63,042 nucleotides of DNA from 4572-123 sp002084545 (GTDB lineage Bacteria; Desulfobacterota; Desulfobacteria; Desulfobacterales; 4572-123), in NCBI GenBank assembly GCA_029939715.1, contig JAOZSJ010000006.1, positions 1 to 63,042 on the forward strand. The letters run 5' to 3'. Each line of letters starts with the position of its first letter. The stretch's first letter is position 1. A model generated the notes under the pieces. That model was given only the letters and a program-made list of their open reading frames with translations. It did not search any database and was not told where the DNA came from. A program made the position numbers and the translations under genes. Positions 50,454-59,054 of this stretch are shown here, in pieces.

Positions 50454-52384
50454 CAGACCCCTTCCATCGTATAAAAGGAAATTTTAGTTTTAACAGCCGT
50501 TGACTGGCCGTCCTGGTACTGAAACATTGCCTCCACCTCTTTTTCCTTTATGCTTTCATCATATAATGCGTCATAGAGATTCTGGTATTTTTCACGAACA
50601 AACTTTCTGCGGATTTTACCGGTTTTTGTCAGTTCATCGTCATCCATATCCAGAAGTTTGTAAAGCAGGGCAAAACGCTTGATCTTGAAATGCTCCTTTT
50701 CAACCCTTTCGTTTATCTCTTTAACCTGATCGTAAATAAGTTCGGCCACTTCCGGCTTGGCCGACAGGTCCATGTAGGTTGTATAGGAGATTCCTCTGTC
50801 TTCGGCCCATTTACCAACAACAATCGGGTCTATGTTTATAAGGGATGCGACGTAGTCCCTTTTGTTACCGAATATTACAGCTTCCTTTATGTAGGGGCTG
50901 AATTTAAGTTTGTTTTCGAGGAACATGGGGGAGAACATTTCATCCCTGTTGTTATGCATTACGTCCGACAGGCGGTCTATTACAATAAGGTGCCCGTGTT
51001 CGTCGATATAACCCGCATCCCCGGAATGGAGCCAGCCGCCTTCAAGCAGTTCCTTTGTTTTTTCCGGCATTTCAAAATATCCGGGTGTCACACAGGGGGA
51101 TTTTGAAAGAATTTCACCTTCCTTGGAAATTTTGCACCGGGTGTCTGGAAGGGGTTTGCCCACCGTATCCGGCCTCACATCTCCGTCCCGGTGCATGTAG
51201 GCAATTCCCACGATTTCCGTCTGGCCGTAAATCTGTTTCAGGTTGACTCCGATGGCCTGATAAAAGGTAAACAGCTCCGGCCCGAGGGCCGCTCCGCCTG
51301 TATAAGCGCGCCGAAGGCGCAACAGGCCGATCTGGTTGATAAGAGGCCTGAATATTATTTGATATCCGAGCCATGACTTGAATCTCAAGCCGGCCGGCAT
51401 TTTTTTCCCGGTCATGCGATAGGTCGCCGATTTTTCGCCGATTTTGATAAAGTAGTTGTATAGCATCCGGTTAAGCCAGTAAGACTCATCGATTTTAAGC
51501 CATATCTGGGATCTTATGGTCTCATAAATCCTCGGCGCGCCGAACATGAAATGTGGGCCGATCTCTTTTAAATCCTCCATGGCCGTTTCCACCGATTCGG
51601 GAAAGTTGATGGTGATCCCTGTGGCCATGGCAATACCGAATGAGTTCATCTGTTCGCCGATCCAGGCAAAGGGAAGAAACGAAACATATTCGTCCGTGTC
51701 CTCAAGGGTATCAACCTCTGTAATCTGAAGGCCCATGCTGATATAATTTTTATGGGTGAGCATGGTGCCCTTGGGAAGACCGGTTGTTCCAGATGTGAGA
51801 CAGAGGTGGCACGTATCCTCGGGTTTGCCCTGATCTACAAATGATTCAAAAAGATCCGGTTTTTCCAGGTGGATATTTTCCCCGATTTCGTAAAGATCCT
51901 CGATATACATGAACCAGTTATCTGTTTTGTAATCACGCATGCCCCTGGGATCTTCGTAAATCACTTTCTTAACAAACGGAACCTGCTCCCTTATTTCGAC
52001 AATTTTGTCAACCTGCTCCTGATCATTGCAAAAGACCACGGCAACCTTCATGTATGCGAGCAACTGGGCTATTTCATCAGGCATGGTTGTCTGATAGATG
52101 CCTGCTGAAATTGCACCGATGGACTGTGCGCCAAGAGCCATGAAAAGCATTTCAGGAATATTGTCCCCGATCAGGGCGATGATATCATTCTTTTTTACTT
52201 CAATTTTGGAAAGGCCCAATCCGACTTTCCGGACATGGTCGTAATACTGGCTCCAGGTGTAGCTGTTCCAGCATCCAAAATCTTTTTCCCGCAGCGCGAC
52301 CTTATCACCTGTATTTTGTACCCGCCATCGCAGTAACTGCGGTATGCTGAGTCCTGTTAGATGTTTTTTGATGTCGTTATCCAA
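50453..52384 (-). CDS. Long-chain-type fatty acyl-CoA ligase within the liv operon
   Basis: 643 residues of the long (FadD15-like) ANL branch. CHLCLTSGTTGLPKGTMLTHKNY (P-loop), SFLPFAWIGEQMN, FMFGAPRIYETIRSQIWLKI, QIYGQTEIVGIAYMH, LHSGDAGYIDEHGHLIVIDRLSDVMHNNRDEMFSPMFLENKLKF and the C-terminal TKTGKIRRKFVREKY. It makes an acyl- or aryl-CoA at the membrane from the acid brought in by the transporter (inference). Zero bases from livG and overlapped with livH, so part of one transcript. Confidence 0.9.
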   Translation of the reverse strand: MDNDIKKHLTGLSIPQLLRWRVQNTGDKVALREKDFGCWNSYTWSQYYDHVRKVGLGLSKIEVKKNDIIALIGDNIPEMLFMALGAQSIGAISAGIYQTTMPDEIAQLLAYMKVAVVFCNDQEQVDKIVEIREQVPFVKKVIYEDPRGMRDYKTDNWFMYIEDLYEIGENIHLEKPDLFESFVDQGKPEDTCHLCLTSGTTGLPKGTMLTHKNYISMGLQITEVDTLEDTDEYVSFLPFAWIGEQMNSFGIAMATGITINFPESVETAMEDLKEIGPHFMFGAPRIYETIRSQIWLKIDESYWLNRMLYNYFIKIGEKSATYRMTGKKMPAGLRFKSWLGYQIIFRPLINQIGLLRLRRAYTGGAALGPELFTFYQAIGVNLKQIYGQTEIVGIAYMHRDGDVRPDTVGKPLPDTRCKISKEGEILSKSPCVTPGYFEMPEKTKELLEGGWLHSGDAGYIDEHGHLIVIDRLSDVMHNNRDEMFSPMFLENKLKFSPYIKEAVIFGNKRDYVASLINIDPIVVGKWAEDRGISYTTYMDLSAKPEVAELIYDQVKEINERVEKEHFKIKRFALLYKLLDMDDDELTKTGKIRRKFVREKYQNLYDALYDESIKEKEVEAMFQYQDGQSTAVKTKISFYTMEGV

Positions 52385-53146
52385 TTAATCTTCTCCGATG
52401 TAGGCTTCTATTACTTTTGGATTTGAAGCCACTTCCTCCGGTGTGCCTGAACCGATCACCCGGCCGAAATCCAGAACATAGATTTGATCTGAAATATCCA
52501 TTACAACACCCAGGTCATGTTCCACCAGTATAATCGTGGTTTCGCGATCCTGTTTTATATCCATGGTGAACCGGACGATGTCTTCCTTTTCCTCTATATT
52601 CATTCCGGCCATGGGCTCATCCAGAAGCAGCAGTTCAGGGTCCAGTGTAAGTGCCCGTGCAACCTCAACCCGTTTTTGAATACCGTAGCTGAGATTGCCT
52701 ACAATACTCTTGCGGTATGGTTCCAGTTCCATGAAGTCGATCACATTTTCCACATATGCCCTGTTTTCAGCTTCAAGCCTTGAGGCTTTTCCGAAGTATA
52801 AAGCAGCGTGGAGGAAACTATATTTAAGGTTGGTGTGCCGTGCCAGCAGCAGGTTGTCCAGCACTGAAAGGCCGCCAAACAGTTCCAGGTTCTGGAAAGC
52901 TCTGGCAATGCCCATTTTAGTTACCTGATGCGGTGATGAGTGGGTAAGGTTTTTTTCGCCGTAGAATATTTCTCCTTTCGTGGGATGATAAAAACCGGAT
53001 ATGCAGTTTAATAGGCTGGTTTTTCCTGCTCCATTGGGCCCGATAATCGATGTGATAAGTCCGGGTTCAATGGCCATACTGACCCTTGAAAGAGCGTTCA
53101 GCCCGCCAAATGAAAGCGTAATGTTTTTGACATTGAGAGGTTCCAT
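52385..53146 (-). CDS. livG: Branched-chain amino-acid-type ABC transporter ATPase (LivG-like)
   Basis: 253 residues. Walker A IIGPNGAGKTSLLNCISGFYHPTKG, Q-loop GIARAFQNLELFGGLSVLDNLL (LivG-type), signature LSYGIQKRVEVARAL, Walker B LLLDEPMAGMN, H-loop LVEHDLGVVMDISD. First gene of livG-fadD-livH-livM-livK-livF. Confidence 0.93.
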   Translation of the reverse strand: MEPLNVKNITLSFGGLNALSRVSMAIEPGLITSIIGPNGAGKTSLLNCISGFYHPTKGEIFYGEKNLTHSSPHQVTKMGIARAFQNLELFGGLSVLDNLLLARHTNLKYSFLHAALYFGKASRLEAENRAYVENVIDFMELEPYRKSIVGNLSYGIQKRVEVARALTLDPELLLLDEPMAGMNIEEKEDIVRFTMDIKQDRETTIILVEHDLGVVMDISDQIYVLDFGRVIGSGTPEEVASNPKVIEAYIGED

Positions 53147-53496
53147 AAGTTTTATTTTTAAATAGTTGTCAAGTAAATGATATTATTGACTTTTGAATAA
53201 AATTTATACAATTAAAAAAATAGAAAAAATGAATTTCATTCAGATAATAAGCAAATTTGTACTATTTTTTCATTATAGTCAAGGAAATTTTTTATTTTTT
53301 CAGTTGTTCGAAATAAATCGGTTTTAATTTTGTTGTTTTGCAAACTTAGATCGAACAAATCGGCATTCATCATTTAATTATCAGAGATCGAGAAGTTATT
53401 TCATTTTTGAGTTGTCCCCGACTTGATTTAATTAAAAACATTTTTACTCAACTTGTCAAGTTGTTAAAATAGCGGTAAAATAGTAGGGATAAACCA
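53147..53496. other. 350-base AT-rich gap upstream of livG
   Basis: No gene on either strand. Very AT-rich, so likely carries the liv operon promoter; I could not choose one confidently. Two palindromes stand out: AATGAATTTCATT (53228-53240, perfect around one base), a plausible operator, and CAACTTGTCAAGTTG (53449-53463), close to the stop of the LuxR-type gene. Confidence 0.5.
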
Positions 53497-55086
53497 CTAC
53501 TGATCAAAACTCAAGAGCCGCGATCGCAGATTGGTACGGGTGTTTTTAATTTTTAACTTAGTGCGGATATTATGACGATGAAACAGTACCGTATTTTTCG
53601 AGATAAGCAATACTTCCGCAATTTCTTTATTAGTGTGGCCTTCTTTAATAAGATTGGCGACCTTAATTTCAGTCGGAGTGAAATTAAAGTATTTTGTCGA
53701 GAGTTTATTGATAAACGGTGAGACAATATTGTCCAGGTTGGATTCAAGAATGCTGAGCATGGTTAAGTGGCGGGTGCCTAGGCGGGCTTTTTTAATTTTG
53801 TTCAAATATGGGGTGACCAGTTCTTTTACGTTGGATAATACATTTTCCTGCAATTCGGTTTTGTCTATTTCTCTTTGCTTGATCAGGACTTTTAGAGCGG
53901 TATTGACCTCCTCCAGGTGCTGGGCCTGGGCCTGCTGTTCCTTTTCGCGCTGCCGCAGGGCTTTTTCAGCCCGTTTGCGTTCCTCGATTTCAATACCCAG
54001 TTTACTGTTGGCCCGGCCAAGTTCCCCGGTGCGCTCTTCCACCAGTTCTTCCAACTGATTTTGATAATTGTATAGAACCCTTTCCGCGATTTTTCGAGAG
54101 CTGATATCCCGTAATGTGACGATGTTGCCTGATGGCTTCCCGGATTGATCCAGGTAGAGCGTGGAGCTGATTTGTACATCAAGCAGACGGCCGTCTTTGG
54201 TAAATCGCCGAGTCTCGAATAGATTGATTTTTTTACCGTTGAGCATGGCATCAATGGCTGCCTTGGTTTCAGGCCAGGCCTCGGGAGGAACAAAATCGAC
54301 ATGTTTACCGAGAAGCTCATCACGTGTCAATCCAAAAGTTTGTTCAAAGGCGGGATTGACATAAGTGGCTACTCCTTCCATATTGTATACTACAATCGGA
54401 TCGGGAGATGATTCCAGCAGGTTAAGGTAGCGTTGTTCACTTTCGCGGATAAGGGCTTCGGCTTTTCTTCGTTCTTCCAGTTCCCGGCGGGCATTTGCGT
54501 ATAATTCCGCCTTTTCCAGGGCAAGCAGGGCCAGGGTAGCCAAACGGGAAAGAATCATAACGTCATCCTGATCGAATCGTTTTTCCGGCTTGATATGTGC
54601 CAGGCCCATGATTCCCCTGATGCTTTGACCAGCATCCAGAGGGATGCCCATCACGCAGTGCAGGTCGTTTAAATCAGGGTCGGGGATGCGGTTTTCCCAA
54701 GTTTCGTAATCATTGATCAATATCGGCCTGCCCGTTTGCCAGACCGTGCCGCCTATCCCTTCGCCAAATCGTGTCCGGCGGCCCACCTGTTGTTTGAAAA
54801 AGCCCGTGCCCTGACAAATCCGGATGTGGCCGTCGTCTGATTTTTTATCTTTTAAATAAATGAAAACATGATCGGTACGAGCCAGGGCCGAGGCACTTTT
54901 CAAGATGGTTTCCAACAACTGGGTTTTGTCCAGCTTATTGATAAGGCCCAGAGATGTTTCATGCAAAATCGTCAGATATCTGTTCTGCTGCTGGACCGCC
55001 TTTTCCGCCCGGGCCAGTTTTTCGGATCGACGGCTTAATGAATCGACCATGTGTCGCAGTTCATCATATGTCGGTTCAGCACTCAT
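53497..55086 (-). CDS. GAF-PAS sensor regulator with LuxR-type helix-turn-helix
   Basis: 529 residues from ATG 55086; a TTG 36 bases upstream has AAAAGG before it and remains possible. N-terminal coiled coil (DELRHMVDSLSRRSEKLARAEKAVQQQ), GAF, about 50-195 (ICQGTGF.., VMGIPLDAGQSIRGIMGLAH), PAS/PAC, about 210-335 (RYLNLLESSPDPIVVYNMEGVATYVNPAFEQTFG), a second coiled coil, about 335-410, then LuxR HTH, about 455-520: FNFTPTEIKVANLIKEGHTNKEIAEVLLISKNTVLFHRHNIRTKL. A one-component sensor, cytoplasmic (no membrane helix), that may control the neighbouring liv operon or the divergent ligase gene. Confidence 0.88.
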   Translation of the reverse strand: MSAEPTYDELRHMVDSLSRRSEKLARAEKAVQQQNRYLTILHETSLGLINKLDKTQLLETILKSASALARTDHVFIYLKDKKSDDGHIRICQGTGFFKQQVGRRTRFGEGIGGTVWQTGRPILINDYETWENRIPDPDLNDLHCVMGIPLDAGQSIRGIMGLAHIKPEKRFDQDDVMILSRLATLALLALEKAELYANARRELEERRKAEALIRESEQRYLNLLESSPDPIVVYNMEGVATYVNPAFEQTFGLTRDELLGKHVDFVPPEAWPETKAAIDAMLNGKKINLFETRRFTKDGRLLDVQISSTLYLDQSGKPSGNIVTLRDISSRKIAERVLYNYQNQLEELVEERTGELGRANSKLGIEIEERKRAEKALRQREKEQQAQAQHLEEVNTALKVLIKQREIDKTELQENVLSNVKELVTPYLNKIKKARLGTRHLTMLSILESNLDNIVSPFINKLSTKYFNFTPTEIKVANLIKEGHTNKEIAEVLLISKNTVLFHRHNIRTKLKIKNTRTNLRSRLLSFDQ

Positions 55087-55372
55087 GCAGGCAGTATAGC
55101 AGATGGCCTTTATGATTAGCAACCTTTTGCATATACGATTTCGCAGGTGATGATTTTTTCATGATGTCGTTTTAAAAAAAGCGTAAATCGGTGAAGGAAG
55201 GCGGTCTGTTTGTGTTTTCAGCCTGATCCTGTCAAAGGCCGGGCAATGCCGGGCACGATGATTGTTGACAAAAAATAAAAATAATAATAGTTAACATATA
55301 TTATGTACGAAATTCATTTAAAATAATTGATCATTATTTATTATTGGCAACCTCAACAAAGGAGAAACAATT

Positions 55373-57034
55373 ATGAATACCATTGTTCAAGGCTTTCCAT
55401 CTACATCTCAGAATGATTACCAGTTAAATGTTACCAACATTATCAAGCAGGCATCCCTGAGTTTCGGAAACCAGGAAATCGTCAGCAGGAAGCTGGACGG
55501 AACCATGTTTCGTTATACTTATGCGGATTCTTATAAGCGCATGGGGAAATTGGCCAACGCCCTTACCAGGGTAGGCGCAAAGGTCGGAGATCGAATCGGC
55601 GTACTGGCTTGGAATACATTTGAAAACTATGAGATTTATTTCGGGGTGCCCGGAACCGGTGCGGTCATGTTGCTGCTGAATCTGAGGCTTTCACCGCCGG
55701 ATCTGAGCTATGTCATCAATCATGCCAGGGCTAAATATATTATCGTGGACGAAACCCTCCTTCCCATTGCCGAGGCTGTTGCGCCGTTATGCGAGAACGT
55801 CAAGGGATATGTTATTATTACCGGAAAGGATATCAAGGATGTCAAGACCAGGCTGGACCCGGTCTACAGCTATGAAGAGATCCTGGCCGGGGCCGATGCC
55901 GAATTCGACTGGCCGAATCTGGATGAAAAATCCGCGTACGCGGCATGCTACACCACAGGCACCACAGGCAAACCCAAGGGTGTGTACTACTCCCACCGCA
56001 ATGTTTATCTGCACAGTATGTCCATTGCCAGCAATGCCGAGATCAGCATGAATGATGTGTTTTTCCAGGTAGTGCCCATGTTTCATGCCCTGGGCTGGGG
56101 TACGCCACAGGCAAGCACACTGGTCGGCTCCAAGATCGTTCTGCCGGGCATATACACCCTGGAGAATCTGGGGCCCCTGGCAGAAATGTTCGTCAAGGAG
56201 AAAGTGACGGTGTCCGACGGTGCCCCGGCTATTTTCATGCCTGTGTTGGAATATATTCGTAACATGGATGAAAAACCCGATCTTAAAGGAGCGCGGCTGC
56301 TTTCCGGCGCCTCGGAGCCGCCCGTGGCCATGATGAAGGGATTCGATGAGTTGACCGGGGCCGAAATCGTGCATGCCTACGGGGCCACCGAAACCACGCC
56401 CCTGGTCACGGTGAACCGGATTAAACCCTGGCTGGAGAGCAAATTGTCCGAAGATGAAAAGTGGGACTTAAAGCGCAAGCAGGGTTATGTAGTTGTGGGG
56501 CTTGATGTAAAGATCGTGGATGCATTCGGCAACGAACAGCCCCGTGACGGAGAATCCGCCGGTGAAATTTTGATCAGAGGGCCCTGGATCACCGCATCAT
56601 ACCATGATGCGCCCGGTTCGGAAAACCAGTTTACAGCCGATGGTTTCTGGAAGAGCGGTGATGCCGGCACCATTGATGCGGAGGGCTACCTTAAAATAAC
56701 CGACCGGGTCAAGGATTTGATCAAGAGCGGTGGTGAATGGATCTCCTCTGTTGATATGGAAAACGAAATTATGGCCCATCCATCGGTGCTTGAAGCGGCT
56801 GTGACCGGAGTTGCTCATCCCAAGTGGGAGGAGCGTCCGGTGGCCCTGGTGGTGTTGAGAGAGGAGTATGCGGGCAAAGTGAGCCGGGACGATATTGTGG
56901 CGCACCTGGCCCAAAAATTTGCCAAATGGCAGCTTCCCGAAGCAGTGCTTTTTGTTGACGAGATTCCCAAAACCAGTGTTGGTAAGTTTAACAAAAAAGT
57001 GATCAGAGAGCAGCAAAAGGATATTTATATGTAA
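55373..57034 (+). CDS. Fatty acyl-CoA ligase (medium/long chain type)
   Basis: 553 residues, RBS AAAGGAG. ANL family, close to medium-chain FadD-like enzymes of about 540-560 residues: AACYTTGTTGKPKGVYYSHRN, PMFHALGWGTPQAS, AYGATETTPLVTVNRIK, WKSGDAGTIDAEGYLKITDRVKDLIKSGGEWISSVDMEN and the C-terminal Lys in IPKTSVGKFNKKVI. Activates free fatty acids for beta-oxidation. Divergent from the LuxR-type regulator with 286 bases between them, which include a TTGACA at 55265 without a good -10. Confidence 0.9.
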   Translation: MNTIVQGFPSTSQNDYQLNVTNIIKQASLSFGNQEIVSRKLDGTMFRYTYADSYKRMGKLANALTRVGAKVGDRIGVLAWNTFENYEIYFGVPGTGAVMLLLNLRLSPPDLSYVINHARAKYIIVDETLLPIAEAVAPLCENVKGYVIITGKDIKDVKTRLDPVYSYEEILAGADAEFDWPNLDEKSAYAACYTTGTTGKPKGVYYSHRNVYLHSMSIASNAEISMNDVFFQVVPMFHALGWGTPQASTLVGSKIVLPGIYTLENLGPLAEMFVKEKVTVSDGAPAIFMPVLEYIRNMDEKPDLKGARLLSGASEPPVAMMKGFDELTGAEIVHAYGATETTPLVTVNRIKPWLESKLSEDEKWDLKRKQGYVVVGLDVKIVDAFGNEQPRDGESAGEILIRGPWITASYHDAPGSENQFTADGFWKSGDAGTIDAEGYLKITDRVKDLIKSGGEWISSVDMENEIMAHPSVLEAAVTGVAHPKWEERPVALVVLREEYAGKVSRDDIVAHLAQKFAKWQLPEAVLFVDEIPKTSVGKFNKKVIREQQKDIYM

Positions 57035-57220
57035 ATGATGAGGACTCGGTGGTGGGATATGGGTGGAGAGTGAAAAAGGGGTTGCGGTTGCCGGGTCACA
57101 GTTTTATTCTTAAGTAACGAAATTCTGAGATTCGTGTTTTTTTATGTCAAAAAAAACATGTCAAAGACAATGATGAATTCGGAGTCGTTTCACTCAGCCG
57201 ATTTTATGAATTGTGGAAGT

Positions 57221-57251
57221 ATCGTAGGGTGGGCTGTGCCCACCAAAAGAC
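57221..57251. repeat. REP-like palindromic element, copy 4
   Basis: ATCGTAGGGTGGGCT followed by GTGCCCACCAAAAGAC; perfect GGGTGGGC/GCCCACC stem. Directly abuts the TTCTCAC array. Confidence 0.8.
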
Positions 57252-57375
57252 TTCTCACTTCTCACTATTCAATTTGGTTATAGCTTTGCCAGGTTAGGCT
57301 ATCAGCTGTCAGCTATCTGGCATCCCGTCACTGCTTTTTTGCCGTGAACCGATAACCGGCAACCGGAGACCGGCA
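57252..57375. repeat. Three seven-base-periodic arrays
   Basis: Array A: TTCTCAC, TTCTCAC, TATTCAA. Array B: TTAGGCT, ATCAGCT, GTCAGCT, ATCTGGC. Array C: ACCGATA, ACCGGCA, ACCGGAG, ACCGGCA. Each is in exact register of seven, but the unit sequences differ between arrays. Confidence 0.8.
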
Positions 57376-57403
57376 ACGTATCTTACAACCGTCACCTTTC
57401 CAT

Positions 57404-58054
57404 TCACACAATGACCACCTTCTGGATGGTGCGGACAATCTCTTCGGGATCGTCCATGATTTGGAAGAGATCAAGGTTTTCAGGAGATATACTCTGTTCG
57501 GCCAGAAGACGGCTTTTAATCCAGTCAAGCAGTCCCGTCCAGTAATCAGAGCCCACAAGAATTACCGGAAACTGTTTTATACGCCGGGTCTGTATCAGGG
57601 TCAGGACTTCAAATAGTTCATCCATCGTGCCGAAACCACCGGGCATCACCACATATGCTGAAGCATATTTGATAAACATGACTTTGCGGATAAAAAAATA
57701 CTTGAATTCCATCGTTATGTTGGCAAAGGGATTTGGTTTCTGCTCAAAAGGAAGGTGGATATTAAGCCCGACGGATGTTCCCCCTGCTTCGGCTGCGCCT
57801 TTGTTGGCAGCTTCCATCACACCGCCACCGCCACCGGTAACTACGGCAAAATTATTTTTTGCAAACAGCGCTGCTATTTTTTCTGTTTTTTTATAACAGG
57901 ATGTATTCGGGGCAATACGGGCGGACCCGAAAATACTCACGGCCGGACCCAGATCATGCAGAGACTCCACTCCGTCAACAAACTCTCCCATGATTTTAAA
58001 CAGTCGCCATGATTCGTTCAGTTTGAAGTCGTCAATTAAATATTGTTTTTCCAT
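57404..58054 (-). CDS. LOG-family (TIGR00730) Rossmann-fold protein
   Basis: 216 residues. VSIFGSARI (nucleotide-binding start), VVTGGGGGVMEAANKGAAEAGG, FFIRKVMFIKYASAYVVMPGGFGTMDELFEVLTLIQT: the PGGxGTxxE motif of lysine-decarboxylase-like/LOG proteins. Members hydrolyse nucleoside 5'-monophosphates (cytokinin-activating activity in plants); the bacterial role is mostly unclear. Minus strand, upstream of a repeat-rich gap. Confidence 0.9.
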   Translation of the reverse strand: MEKQYLIDDFKLNESWRLFKIMGEFVDGVESLHDLGPAVSIFGSARIAPNTSCYKKTEKIAALFAKNNFAVVTGGGGGVMEAANKGAAEAGGTSVGLNIHLPFEQKPNPFANITMEFKYFFIRKVMFIKYASAYVVMPGGFGTMDELFEVLTLIQTRRIKQFPVILVGSDYWTGLLDWIKSRLLAEQSISPENLDLFQIMDDPEEIVRTIQKVVIV

Positions 58055-58245
58055 ATATCTCCTGTGTATAGTGTTCAGGCTCGAAGTTCAGATGCCGGGG
58101 CTATAGGTTTGGATAAGTAGCAGTGTTTGAACGAAAAGTATTTTTTTCAATACTGGCAATAGGTTCAACTTATTTTGCTATGTGAAGATTTGTGAACAAG
58201 CCATCAGCTCTTAGTTAAATAGTGTTATCTGTTTGATTTTTTTAA

Positions 58246-58273
58246 GCTAAAGGCTAACCGCTAAAAGTTAATA
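58246..58273. repeat. Seven-base-periodic repeat array
   Basis: GCTAAAG, GCTAACC, GCTAAAA, GTTAATA in strict register, in the gap between the LOG gene and the selenoprotein gene. Confidence 0.7.
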
Positions 58274-58317
58274 TCGGCGATTTTTTTGACCGGCTTCCAG
58301 CCGACCTGTTATACTCC

Positions 58318-58536
58318 TCAGCTTTTTCCCTTGAACCCGATCATAACATCGTCCTGATCTACGATTACAGGCACCTTACGGGTTCCTCCTGAATATTTCA
58401 GCATATTGTCCAATTTGGCGGTATCGGCCAGGACATCCATGTAGGTCACGCTTTTACCCTCTTGCGCATAGGCTTCACGAGCCGCATTGGTATAAGGTCA
58501 TGTATTTTTTCCGAAAATTAAGATTTTTTTCGACAT
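58318..58536 (-). CDS. Glutaredoxin-like selenoprotein with UPYT redox motif
   Basis: 72 residues if the in-frame TGA at 58500-58498 (codon 13) is read as selenocysteine. ATG 58536 has an ideal RBS (AGGAGG, six bases upstream). Translation: MSKKILIFGKNT-U-PYT, then NAAREAYAQEGKSV and VLADTAKLDNMLKYSGGTRKVPVIV, ending VMIGFKGKS. This is a complete glutaredoxin/thioredoxin-like fold: strand IL(I)F, redox motif UPYT at the helix start, cis-Pro segment KVPVIV, and a final GF. A UxxT site in place of CxxC matches the selenoprotein family known as UXX-star. A SECIS-like hairpin follows the UGA. Ends at TGA 58320-58318. Probably a peroxide- or thiol-linked reductant. Confidence 0.88.
58466..58485 (-). 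promoter_or_regulatory. SECIS-like hairpin for selenocysteine insertion
   Basis: After the UGA, 14 bases lead into GGCU-CGUGA-AGCC: a four-pair stem with a loop containing GU, plus a GC/GC pair below a UAU bulge. The apical GU lies about 19 bases past UGA, in the range of bacterial SECIS elements bound by SelB. Pairing was done by eye. Confidence 0.6.
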
Positions 58537-58757
58537 GGCATCCCTCCTGTGTTTTTGCACAGCGCATGATCGAATCATACGCAGGTTGATGGGATAGTGC
58601 TGTCAGTGCTATTACTCTGACCGTGCACTCATCACGAATGAATTATATTTAAAATAGAAATAGAACCATATCAGCAGTTTGTTGTTTGGTCAATGATTTC
58701 AGATTGACACCATGAAAGTTGATTGATAAAAGCCAGATAAATTTAATTATACAAAGA

Positions 58758-59039
58758 ATGGGAAGCCGGGTGGAATTGATTTCAAGAAATGTAACAATTG
58801 TAAATGAGTTGGGTCTGCATGCCCGATCCGCCGGAAAAATTGCTGCAATTGTAAAAAACGCCCGATCAAACGTGTGGATCAAAAGGGAAGGGGAAAGGGC
58901 GGATGCCGCCAGTGTGATTGATATTCTCACCCTTGCCTGCGCCAAAGGTTCCAAAATTTCAATAGAAATTGAGGAGCCGGCGGATCTCAATATTTTAAAT
59001 GAGATTGAAGAGCTTGTTAAACAGGGGTTTAGAGAATAG
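58758..59039 (+). CDS. ptsH: HPr phosphocarrier protein
   Basis: 93 residues from ATG 58758; an upstream TTG would add 13 residues, and a GTG 12 bases later is also possible. VELISRNVTIVNELGLHARSAGKIAAIV holds the phosphorylatable His of HPr (LHAR), and ADAASVIDILTLACAKGSKI the region of the regulatory Ser. Enzyme I follows 15 bases later. No sugar-specific EII component is present, so the pair may serve regulation or a permease encoded elsewhere. Confidence 0.9.
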   Translation: MGSRVELISRNVTIVNELGLHARSAGKIAAIVKNARSNVWIKREGERADAASVIDILTLACAKGSKISIEIEEPADLNILNEIEELVKQGFRE

Positions 59040-59054
59040 ATTCAGGTTACTGAT

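Larger units (their letters stand above)
57035..57403. other. 369-base repeat-filled intergenic gap
   Basis: No gene. Holds a REP-like element (57221-57251) and three seven-base-periodic arrays with unrelated units: TTCTCAC (57252-57272), ATCAGCT-like (57294-57328) and ACCGGCA-like (57348-57375). Densest repeat spot in the window. Confidence 0.75.

Noticed and set aside
53449..53463. CAACTTGTCAAGTTG as a terminator of the LuxR-type gene
   Set aside because: Six-base arms only and no T-run on the minus strand; left as an unassigned palindrome.
55265..55302. TTGACA plus TATATT as promoter of the acyl-CoA ligase at 55373
   Set aside because: Spacing is 26 bases; no acceptable -10 at 16-18 bases.
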